Below, piece after piece: positions 1-5,993 of a DNA stretch of 11,390 nt (the first letter of the stretch is position 1; the number at the start of each line of letters is the position of its first letter). The notes under the pieces are model-generated. The model was not told the origin of the DNA and did no database searches. It saw only the letters and a list, made by a program, of their open reading frames with translations. The stretch covers positions 1 through 11,390 of the forward strand of contig CAJUMM010000081.1 in assembly GCA_910586955.1 (NCBI GenBank), read 5' to 3'. This stretch comes from an uncultured Lachnospiraceae bacterium (GTDB lineage: Bacteria > Bacillota > Clostridia > Lachnospirales > Lachnospiraceae). The position numbers were made by a program, and so were the translations under genes.

Positions 1-53
1 AGAGCGTCGCATTGGTAGTGCGGAGGTCACGGGTCCGATTCCCGTCAGCAGCT
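1..53 (+). tRNA. tRNA-Thr (anticodon GGT), 5' end cut off by window
   Basis: Seen in sequence: the window opens in the 3' side of the D arm (GAGC, 2-5). A 5-bp anticodon stem (7-11 with 19-23) closes the 7-base loop 12-18, with anticodon GGT at 14-16. A 5-base variable loop (24-28) is followed by a T arm (29-33 with 41-45, loop 34-40 starting TCCGATT). The 3' acceptor strand is CAGCAGC (46-52) with discriminator T at 53. GGT reads ACC, so this is a threonine tRNA; a U73 discriminator fits tRNA-Thr. No CCA is encoded. The 5' acceptor strand and most of the D arm lie outside the window. Confidence 0.93.
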
Positions 54-64
54 TATTGAAAAGT

Positions 65-101
65 AGCGGAAGCTTTGTATTTACAAGGTTTCCGCTGTTT
101 T
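65..101 (+). terminator. Rho-independent terminator after tRNA-Thr
   Basis: A 15-bp stem (65-79 with 82-96, including two G-T wobbles) with a TT at the tip is followed by GTTTT at 97-101. It lies 12 bases past the tRNA 3' end and ends the tRNA transcript before the lipoprotein gene. Confidence 0.8.
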
Positions 102-135
102 CATGTATTGTATACGGCATAAAGGAGACATAGGA

Positions 136-954
136 ATGAACTACAGCAAATGGTTCGGCAGCATAGGAATGCTGGCAGTGTGCCTGACACTTGCCGGCTG
201 TCATAAGCACCAATGGCAGGAAGCCTCCTGTACAGCCCCAAAAACCTGTGCGGAATGTGAAGAGACCGAGGGGGAGCCTTTGGGGCATACCTGGACCGAG
301 GCTACCTACAGCGCTCCCAAGACCTGCAGCGTATGCGGGGAAACGCAAGGGAATCCTCTTCAAGCAGACTTTGAAACCTACGACTTTACATACAAGACGG
401 AAACAGATCAGGAATATCCCTTTGCCACCAAATGCGGCACTTCCGACGACCTGACCAGGGGAACCGTAACCTTTTCCGATTACCGGGCCTTCCCCTCCGA
501 CAATGAACATCCGGCCCTGGAGGGATACGAGTGGAAAACCGTCACAGCCACCGTTACCTTTGACGACGAAAATGTATCCCGGTACGGCATGGGCGGCTAT
601 GTGTGGGGCATCTGCGATTTCTACAATCTCGCCCCGGACGAAGATGGGGAAAACAGCTCCGGCAGCAAAGATTCTTTCACTGTAAACTATAACGGCACAG
701 ACTATACGGAATGTACCTGTGAAACGGAATGGCTTACCAATGAGGAAACCGAGTGGGTGGAAAAAGAGGACGGAACCTACTACTACAAATCCCAGATCCG
801 GTTCACCTTCCGCCTGCCCGCCGGCTACGACGGACAGACCGTATTCCTGTACAATTATGAGACGGATCATGAAACCGGCGGTTCCTTTGACACCATAGAA
901 ACAATTACCCGGTGCCTGGAGGACGAAAATACCGTAATCTTTCAATTAAAATAA
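136..954 (+). CDS. Lipoprotein with two CxxC repeats, unknown function
   Basis: This is a 272-aa predicted secreted lipoprotein. The ATG at 136 is preferred to the upstream in-frame ATG at 103 because AAGGAG lies at 122-127, 8 bases before it, and because a signal peptide then starts cleanly. The lipobox is LAGC with the lipidated Cys at about residue 22. Directly after it are two near-identical units of about 25 residues, each built around APKTCxxC and ET(E/Q)GxPL, with HxW in front; the CxxC pairs look like metal-binding or disulfide knuckles. Such repeats are common in surface proteins of gut clostridia (family knowledge). The rest is acidic and rich in Thr, Tyr and aromatics, like a beta-sandwich, and I do not recognise it. 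No clear promoter is visible between the tRNA terminator and the gene. It ends at a strong bidirectional terminator facing htrA. Confidence 0.88.
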   Translation: MNYSKWFGSIGMLAVCLTLAGCHKHQWQEASCTAPKTCAECEETEGEPLGHTWTEATYSAPKTCSVCGETQGNPLQADFETYDFTYKTETDQEYPFATKCGTSDDLTRGTVTFSDYRAFPSDNEHPALEGYEWKTVTATVTFDDENVSRYGMGGYVWGICDFYNLAPDEDGENSSGSKDSFTVNYNGTDYTECTCETEWLTNEETEWVEKEDGTYYYKSQIRFTFRLPAGYDGQTVFLYNYETDHETGGSFDTIETITRCLEDENTVIFQLK

Positions 955-1014
955 AACATACAGGGAAGCTTCCGGAGCCATAATCCGGAAGCTTCCCTGT
1001 ATGATGCCTTTCTT
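946..1014. terminator. Bidirectional terminator between lipoprotein gene and htrA
   Basis: A perfect 20-bp inverted repeat (957-976 with 984-1003) encloses a 7-base loop. On the minus strand it is followed by the T-rich run TTTTATTTTAA (956-946), a good terminator for htrA. On the plus strand the following tract (CCTTTCTT) is weaker. Each arm contains the self-complementary decamer GGAAGCTTCC (964-973 and 987-996). Confidence 0.88.
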
Positions 1015-2191
1015 AATTCCGCTTCCCCAGAACCGCTCTCACGGTCTTCTCCTCATACTGGCCCTTTTCCGCAGCCCAGACCGTAAACGTTACCTCTTCT
1101 CCTTCCTTATAATAAGAGAGCTGTTCTTTCAGTTCCTCTATAGCGGATACGCTGGCCCCGTCAAACTTTGTAATAATATTTCCCTTCTTAAGGCCCGCCT
1201 TCTCTGCCGCCGATCCTTCCTCTACAGACGTAATATAGATTCCCCGGGGCATATCATAGGCCTCCGATACCTCTAAAGTTACATCCTGGCCGGTGATCCC
1301 TAAGAATCCCTCCTGGCCTTCCGGAGCTTTCTCCTCCCGGATGGTCCGGTTCATCAGGCTCTCAATAATATCCACCACATCATCCACCGGAATGGCATAG
1401 CCCATGCCCTCCACGCTGGTATCGGAATATTTGGCGGAATTGATGCCCACCAGCTGGCCGTTCCGGTTGAGCAGGGCTCCGCCGCTGTTGCCGGGATTGA
1501 TGGCCGCATCCGTCTGAATCAGGGTGTTGGTGCTGTCGTCAATGGTCACCTGCCGGTCCAGGGCGCTGACAATACCGGTAGTCACGGACTGCCCGTAGCC
1601 TAAAGCGTTTCCAATGGCGATCATCTGCTGGCCTACCTGAAGCTCCGAAGATTTTCCAAGTTCAATCACCCGGATCTTCTCCCGGGTCTCCTGGGAAATA
1701 TCCTCCATTTTCACGGCAATCACCGCCAGATCCCGCTCCCGGTCCGTTCCCTTGACTTTCGCTTCACAGGCTGCCTCATCCACAAAGCCCACGCTCAGCT
1801 CCTGGGCGGAATTTACCACGTGGTTGTTGGTGACAATCAAAAGCTCCGTGTCCGTCTGCCCGATAATAATTCCCGTTCCGCTGCTCTGGCTCTCCTGTGC
1901 CACTCTCTGTCCGAAGAGATTCCGCATCTCCTGTACCCCTGTATTCGTAATAGACACCAGGGACGGCATGGCATTTGCGGCAATGCCGGATACATCCAGG
2001 CCCTGTCCTGTCCCGGCTTCCTCCCGGCTGCTTACCGCCTTTGCCAGGCTCACCTTCGCCTGCTCTGTCTTTCCCCCTCCTTCCGTTCCCAAAGACCTGT
2101 TAAACATATAATTGCTCCCCTGGAAAGCAACGCTGGCAAGAATCCCGAACGTCACTGCCAGGGCTGTAAACTTTGCTCCTTTTTTCAACAT
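1013..2191 (-). CDS. htrA: HtrA/DegP-family serine protease with one PDZ domain
   Basis: This is a membrane-anchored trypsin-like serine protease (peptidase family S1C), expected to degrade or refold misfolded secreted proteins at the outer face of the membrane. The start is taken at 2191, not at the in-frame ATG at 2218, because AGGAGG lies 5 bases before it; this gives 392 aa. Residues 1-30 hold a Lys-rich start and one hydrophobic anchor. The protease domain shows the full triad: His124 in TNNHVV, Asp154 in RDLAV, and Ser236 in INPGNSGGAL. A single PDZ domain (about 295-390) carries the typical GSAAEKAGLKKGNIITKF. Length and layout match Gram-positive HtrA proteins. It is monocistronic: a TATAAT box lies upstream and a 20-bp hairpin terminator downstream. 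Which Bacillus paralogue (HtrA, HtrB or YyxA) it matches cannot be told from this. Confidence 0.95.
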   Translation of the reverse strand: MLKKGAKFTALAVTFGILASVAFQGSNYMFNRSLGTEGGGKTEQAKVSLAKAVSSREEAGTGQGLDVSGIAANAMPSLVSITNTGVQEMRNLFGQRVAQESQSSGTGIIIGQTDTELLIVTNNHVVNSAQELSVGFVDEAACEAKVKGTDRERDLAVIAVKMEDISQETREKIRVIELGKSSELQVGQQMIAIGNALGYGQSVTTGIVSALDRQVTIDDSTNTLIQTDAAINPGNSGGALLNRNGQLVGINSAKYSDTSVEGMGYAIPVDDVVDIIESLMNRTIREEKAPEGQEGFLGITGQDVTLEVSEAYDMPRGIYITSVEEGSAAEKAGLKKGNIITKFDGASVSAIEELKEQLSYYKEGEEVTFTVWAAEKGQYEEKTVRAVLGKRN

Positions 2192-2238
2192 ATCTGCCTC
2201 CTGTCCTGCCCTTTGCATTTTTTATTTTAGATAGGCTC

Positions 2239-2244
2239 ATTATA
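2239..2244 (-). promoter_or_regulatory. Probable -10 box of the htrA promoter
   Basis: The minus strand reads TATAAT here, a perfect sigma-A -10 element about 50 bases before the htrA start. No good -35 hexamer is found 16-18 bases further upstream, so the promoter is either weak, activated, or read by a different sigma factor. Confidence 0.5.
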
Positions 2245-2353
2245 GGAAACAGCTGTGTTGTATCTGTGGAGTTTCTATGGAAATTTTGTGGCGCTCCTGT
2301 GTATTTTTTGTGTTTTATATGGAAAAATAGGATTAAAACAGGAGGAAACGATC

Positions 2354-2533
2354 TTGAAAGAAAAGAAAGAAAAAAATAACGAAACCATCATCGAGGGCTA
2401 CGACTACCTGGGAAATTCCTGCTCCGTCACGGACTGCACCGGGCTGATTCCCAGTGCTCCCACATCCGAGGCAGAGCGGGATTCCTATGAGGAAGTCTAC
2501 CACTACCAGCCCAAGGCTGCACCGAAAAAGTAG
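2354..2533 (+). CDS. Small hypothetical protein, 59 aa, TTG start
   Basis: The start is placed at the TTG at 2354 because a full AGGAGG (2340-2345) lies 8 bases before it; the reading frame stays open further upstream, but there it has no RBS and reads as hydrophobic noise. The product is a hydrophilic 59-aa peptide without signal or membrane segment. It has a Lys/Glu/Asn-rich first third, a motif EGYDYLGNSC followed by C-x4-C spacing (SCSVTDC), then TGLIPSAP and an acidic, Tyr-rich end (YEEVYHYQP). I do not recognise a family. It is divergent from htrA, with about 160 bases between the two starts, and converges on the carboxypeptidase gene: its TAG lies in the shared terminator stem. Coding status rests on the RBS, the ordered composition and the clean fit between neighbours. 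No promoter could be assigned with confidence. Confidence 0.72.
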   Translation: MKEKKEKNNETIIEGYDYLGNSCSVTDCTGLIPSAPTSEAERDSYEEVYHYQPKAAPKK

Positions 2534-2550
2534 GAGCTGACAGCTCCTAC
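2525..2550. terminator. Shared terminator hairpin containing two convergent stop codons
   Basis: The inverted repeat GTAGGAGCTG/CAGCTCCTAC (2530-2539 with 2541-2550) folds on both strands, with an effective tip of 3-5 bases. On the minus strand it is followed by TTTTT (2529-2525), a proper terminator for the carboxypeptidase gene. On the plus strand only TCTTC follows. The TAG of the small gene (2531-2533) and the TAG of the minus-strand gene (2549-2547) sit in opposite arms. Confidence 0.78.
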
Positions 2551-4124
2551 TCTTCACCGCCTCCGGCCACGTGGTCGAAAAGCGTCTTGGTATCTTTCCA
2601 CCGGCCTTCCTCGCTGTCTCTCATCACAGCCGTCACGTAACGGCGCCCGTCCACTTCCAAAGCTCCCACCAGGCACCTCTCATCACCGAAGCTGCCTGTC
2701 TTCAGGCCGATAGCCCCTTCATAATAATATTCGCTGTCGCTCTGGAGCAGCAGGTTGGAATTCTTATAGGTCACATCCATAGTCTCAAAAAGAGCACGGG
2801 AGGTACGCTTGCCTGCAAACTTCATAATTGTCTCATTCTCCAGGCAGGCCCTGGCAATCCTTATCATATCCCGGGCTGTGGTATAGTTGCCGTCCCCGTC
2901 TCCGTCCGGGCTGCCGAAATTGGAATCCTCCAGGCCAAGCTCCGTCCCCAGCTCGTTCATGGCATTGACGAAGGCTCCTACGGCCTCGTCCGTGGATGCC
3001 TCATTATTTCCCAGAATCTTGTGTCCTGCATAATTGGCCAGAGCGTAGGCCGCATCGTTGCCGGAGGGCAGAAGAAGGGCGCAAAGAAAGGTTTCCACGC
3101 TTCCCTTGGTTCCCACTTTTAAGCTGGCCGTAGAAGCTCCAGCACTAATCCGGCGGATCTCCTCCCCGGCCGTCAAAGTCTCCTCCGGCCCGCAGTATTT
3201 CAACACGGTCAAAGCCGTCAAAAGCTTAGTGGTGCTGGCGGGAGTCACCCGCTCTTCCCCGTTTTTCTCATAGAGAATCAGATTCTCATCCACGGAAAAA
3301 AGACAGGCCGAACCGGCTTCTACCGAGAGATCCGGCATCTGCTCCGCCACTGGAAGCCGCTTGGCCTCCTCCTCCGCCTGGCGCCTGGCCTCCTCCTCAC
3401 GGGCAGCCTCTTCCGCCGCCTCCTGCTGCTTGTCAACCGCTCCCTGGCGGAAGGTCTGCGCCACGGCATTCTGGCTCTTCTCCACCTTGATTCCCTGGAG
3501 CATCACGGCTGCAAGCAGCACCAGAACCAGAAATTCCAGCTCCTTCTTCACCGCAAAGGACACTTCCTTCCTGCGGGAACGCTTTACCGTGCCCATGCGC
3601 TCCGCCGGAGGGTAATACATGCAGAGCAGGCCGAACAGGAAATATCCCAGAAAGATTCCCAGAAGGTTTAAGAGGAACTCATTGAGGCTGGTCACTGCTC
3701 CTGCAAGGAACAGCTGGAACATCTCCGTAAACAGGGAAATGCTTCCGCCAAACAGAATCACCTTCCCGAAATTCTGGAAGCGCCGGAACAGAAAAGGAAT
3801 CAGAAAACCCGGCAGGGCATACTTTAAAACGGCACCCAAAAGGGAAATGGCACCGCTGTTCTTTGCCATATCAATCATTCCCTTTACAGGAATAAAATCC
3901 GCTCCTTCGAAAGAAGGTTTCAGGGTAAATCCCAGAGCCGGGGACAGGGAGGAGCAGAACAAGGCAAAAAACCAGAATGCCAGGAGGGCAAACCCCAGCT
4001 CATGCCAGAGCGGTACACGCATCTCCCCGTTATAATATAAAAGCCAGATTACGGCCCGGAAAATCAGATAAACAATAACCCCCACTAAAAGATAGGGCAC
4101 TGCGGCGGCGACAAAACTCAACAA
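2547..4124 (-). CDS. VanZ-like membrane domain fused to D-alanyl-D-alanine carboxypeptidase (S11)
   Basis: This 525-aa two-domain protein is predicted to trim the terminal D-Ala of peptidoglycan stem peptides outside the membrane. Residues 1-170 are several hydrophobic helices with the VanZ-family pattern, ending in an E..Q stretch (TEMFQLFLAG) and LNEFLLNLLGIFLGY. A further membrane helix is at about 196-212, then a charged coiled linker rich in Glu, Ala and Arg (225-256). The penicillin-binding S11 domain (262-525) has all three active motifs: S297-T-T-K300 in PASTTK, SGN at 354-356, and KTG at 475-477. The start is TTG, with AAGGAGGGG a few bases before it; a second TTG follows directly. 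There is no cleavable signal peptide, because the VanZ part anchors the protein. VanZ itself is linked to teicoplanin resistance in enterococci; what the domain does here is unknown. It lies 120 bases after sigH, without a clear terminator between them. Confidence 0.93.
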   Translation of the reverse strand: MLSFVAAAVPYLLVGVIVYLIFRAVIWLLYYNGEMRVPLWHELGFALLAFWFFALFCSSLSPALGFTLKPSFEGADFIPVKGMIDMAKNSGAISLLGAVLKYALPGFLIPFLFRRFQNFGKVILFGGSISLFTEMFQLFLAGAVTSLNEFLLNLLGIFLGYFLFGLLCMYYPPAERMGTVKRSRRKEVSFAVKKELEFLVLVLLAAVMLQGIKVEKSQNAVAQTFRQGAVDKQQEAAEEAAREEEARRQAEEEAKRLPVAEQMPDLSVEAGSACLFSVDENLILYEKNGEERVTPASTTKLLTALTVLKYCGPEETLTAGEEIRRISAGASTASLKVGTKGSVETFLCALLLPSGNDAAYALANYAGHKILGNNEASTDEAVGAFVNAMNELGTELGLEDSNFGSPDGDGDGNYTTARDMIRIARACLENETIMKFAGKRTSRALFETMDVTYKNSNLLLQSDSEYYYEGAIGLKTGSFGDERCLVGALEVDGRRYVTAVMRDSEEGRWKDTKTLFDHVAGGGEE

Positions 4125-4145
4125 AAATCCCCTCCTTCCGCTTCC

Positions 4146-4154
4146 AGTATATCA
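4146..4154 (-). promoter_or_regulatory. Possible extended -10 element before the VanZ-carboxypeptidase gene
   Basis: The minus strand reads TGATATACT, an extended -10 (TGn plus TATACT). A start of transcription about 7 bases on would leave almost no leader before the ribosome binding site at 4137-4129. No -35 match is seen. The gene could instead be read through from sigH, since no terminator is visible at 4125-4244. Confidence 0.35.
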
Positions 4155-4244
4155 CAAGAATAAGAAAAAGGGGACTGAAATTCCTTAAATTTTAATGAAA
4201 TTTGTGCAGGTTTTCTGGACATAAAGATATACAAAAGCAATTTT

Positions 4245-4826
4245 TTAACCCCTGCCTGTCCGTCCCAGCTTCCGGCGGATACGCTGGATCGCGTTGTCCA
4301 CGGATTTGGCGGATTTATGAAGGTCAGCCGCAATCTCCGTGTAGCTCTGGCCGTTCAGGCATGCTTTCAGGATTTCCTGCTCAAAGGGACTCAAAGCATC
4401 CCGGATCTCCTCATAGAGGCCCTCCAGGCTCTCCTGGGCAATCAGAAGCTCCTCCGGGCTTTTCTCTTTCGGATCCCCTGCCTCCTCCCCCAGTCTGGGG
4501 GAAAGCTCCACATAGGAATTTAGGGGAACATGTTTCTGCCGGTTGGAGGCCTCAATGGCGCTGTAGATCTGCCGGGAAATGCAAAGCCCGGCAAAGGTTT
4601 CAAAGGAAGCCTCCTTCTCCGGCTGGTAATCCCGGACAGCTTTAAAGAGCCCCAGCATCCCCTCCTGTATCAGATCGTCGCTGTCTCCTCCAATCAGATA
4701 CAAAGCCCTGGCCTGCCTGCGTACCTGGCTTTTGTACCGTTCAATCAGCACGTCCATGCAGGCCTTCTCCCCGGCCCGGTTCCCGGCAATCAACTGTTCA
4801 TCTGTCAGCTCCTGATAGTTTTCCAT
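4245..4826 (-). CDS. sigH: RNA polymerase sigma-H factor (Spo0H)
   Basis: This sigma-70-family factor directs RNA polymerase to transition-state and early sporulation promoters in Firmicutes. The 193-aa product shows region 2 with DDLIQEGMLGLFKAVRDY (50-67), the SigH-specific stretch RQKHVPLNSYV (96-106), and a region 4 helix-turn-helix (about 143-187) with SYTEIAADLHKSAKSVDNAI for the -35 element. It resembles B. subtilis SigH closely across these stretches and is somewhat shorter (the B. subtilis protein is about 218 aa). The ATG at 4826 lies 29 bases inside the end of rlmB, preceded by AGAGGAAG, so translation is probably coupled. It is the last gene of the cysE operon and so should receive transcripts that pass the cysteine T-box; whether it also has its own promoter inside rlmB is not clear. 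Confidence 0.93.
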   Translation of the reverse strand: MENYQELTDEQLIAGNRAGEKACMDVLIERYKSQVRRQARALYLIGGDSDDLIQEGMLGLFKAVRDYQPEKEASFETFAGLCISRQIYSAIEASNRQKHVPLNSYVELSPRLGEEAGDPKEKSPEELLIAQESLEGLYEEIRDALSPFEQEILKACLNGQSYTEIAADLHKSAKSVDNAIQRIRRKLGRTGRG

Positions 4827-5562
4827 ACTTCCTCTGCCTTACAATCTCAAACGCCAGCACCCCTGCGGCCACCGACGCATTCAGGGAGTCAATATCCCCG
4901 GCCGTGGGAATGGACGCCGCAAAATCACACCGCTCCCGGACAAGGCGTCCCACCCCTTCGCCTTCGTTTCCAATCACCAGCCCTATAGGGCCGGTGAGAT
5001 TCAGGCCGTACATGGTCTCTCCGCCCATATCCCCGCAGACAAACCACAGCCCCTCTTTCTTCAAATCCTCAATCACAGAAGCCAGATTGGTCACCTTGGC
5101 CACTGGCGTATAGTTCAGGGCCCCTGCGGAAGCCCTGGCTACCGTGGCCGTAAGCCCTGCCGCCCGCCGCTTGGGGATAATCACCCCGTGGGCTCCCGCC
5201 AGGTTGGCGGTGCGGATGATAGCCCCCAGATTGTGGGGATCCTCAATATTGTCCAGCAGAAAGAGAAAGGGAGCCTCCCCCTTCTCCCGGGCAGAGGCCA
5301 GGATTTCCTCCACCGTGGAATAGCCGTAAGCCGCAGCGCTGGCAATGACTCCCTGGTGATGCCCCGTAGCAGACATTTGATCCAGCCGCTCTTTAGACAC
5401 GTAATTTACAATGGTATCGGCTTTGCGGGCCTCCCGCTTGATGGTATTGACAATCCCGTCCTGGCAGCCGTCCAGCACGTACAGCTTGTCTATGGTCTTT
5501 CCGGAACGGAACGCCTCCAGGACGGCATTCCTTCCCTCTATGGTCATTTCTTCGTATCCCAT
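4798..5562 (-). CDS. rlmB: 23S rRNA 2'-O-methyltransferase, TrmH family (RlmB-like)
   Basis: This SPOUT-class methyltransferase uses S-adenosylmethionine to methylate a ribose 2'-OH; the E. coli RlmB target is G2251 of 23S rRNA. The 254-aa product has the N-terminal substrate-binding subdomain (EGRNAVLEAF, 9-18) and all three SpoU motifs: DNIEDPHNLGAIIRTA (104-119), IGNEGEGV (197-204) and SLNASVAAGVLAFE (226-239). Length is normal for group 3 TrmH proteins. Its start overlaps the end of mrnC by 19 bases and its end overlaps sigH by 29. In B. subtilis the same neighbour (formerly yacO) is followed by yacP/rae1, which is not present here. The exact methylated site is inferred from the family only. 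Confidence 0.93.
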   Translation of the reverse strand: MGYEEMTIEGRNAVLEAFRSGKTIDKLYVLDGCQDGIVNTIKREARKADTIVNYVSKERLDQMSATGHHQGVIASAAAYGYSTVEEILASAREKGEAPFLFLLDNIEDPHNLGAIIRTANLAGAHGVIIPKRRAAGLTATVARASAGALNYTPVAKVTNLASVIEDLKKEGLWFVCGDMGGETMYGLNLTGPIGLVIGNEGEGVGRLVRERCDFAASIPTAGDIDSLNASVAAGVLAFEIVRQRKYGKLSGADR

Positions 5563-5993
5563 GGCAGTTCCTCCAGCCCCAGCTTGATAAGCTCCGTCAA
5601 ACGCTTCATGTTTCCGGTCAGATAAAGGTACCCCATCAAAGCCTCAAAGCCCGTGGCCCTCCGGTAATCCGACACGGTGGCATGTTTGGCCATAGTGGGA
5701 GAGTTAGCATTGCGTCCCCGCTTAAATACGTGAAGCTCCTCCTCTGTCAGTTCTCCCCGGATTCGCTCCAGCATGGCCGCCTGGGCTCCCGCATTCACCA
5801 GCCGGCTGGCTTTTTTGTGCAGCCTGCCCGCCTGGGCATTGCCGCCTCCCACCAGAAGGGAGCGGATCACAAGCTCGTAAATCCCGTCCCCCATATAGGC
5901 CAGCACCAGGGGAGAGTAGGTCCGCACATCCACCTCCGGAAGGCCAAAGGCCTGACGGATCTCCCCCATCATATCTTTTACGCCCTCTTCCAT
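5544..5993 (-). CDS. mrnC: Mini-ribonuclease III (MrnC)
   Basis: This is an RNase III-like catalytic domain without a double-stranded RNA-binding domain, which in B. subtilis matures the ends of 23S rRNA precursor. The 149-aa length is typical. The signature YSPLVLAYMGDGIYELVIR (26-44) carries the conserved acidic D36, and ATVSDYRRATGFEALMGYLYL (105-125) carries the second conserved acidic site at E117. The frame is open 68 codons further upstream, but that stretch is the shadow of cysS; the ATG at 5993 has AAGGAG 4 bases before it. It overlaps the end of cysS by 16 bases and rlmB by 19, so it is coupled to both. A second ATG pair (MM, residues 8-9) is a less likely start. Confidence 0.93.
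   Translation of the reverse strand: MEEGVKDMMGEIRQAFGLPEVDVRTYSPLVLAYMGDGIYELVIRSLLVGGGNAQAGRLHKKASRLVNAGAQAAMLERIRGELTEEELHVFKRGRNANSPTMAKHATVSDYRRATGFEALMGYLYLTGNMKRLTELIKLGLEELPWDTKK

Noticed and set aside
1..135. tRNA-Thr 3' end as an integration (att) site of a mobile element
   Set aside because: No integrase gene and no direct repeat of the tRNA 3' end occurs in the window; the following gene is an ordinary lipoprotein.
4154..4244. Terminator for sigH in the AT-rich gap
   Set aside because: Only a weak AAATTT-type hairpin is visible, without GC pairs or a T run, so no terminator is claimed.
4118..4333. 71-codon minus-strand frame across the sigH end and the sigH-carboxypeptidase gap
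   Set aside because: Half of it is sigH read out of frame; no RBS and no recognisable motif.
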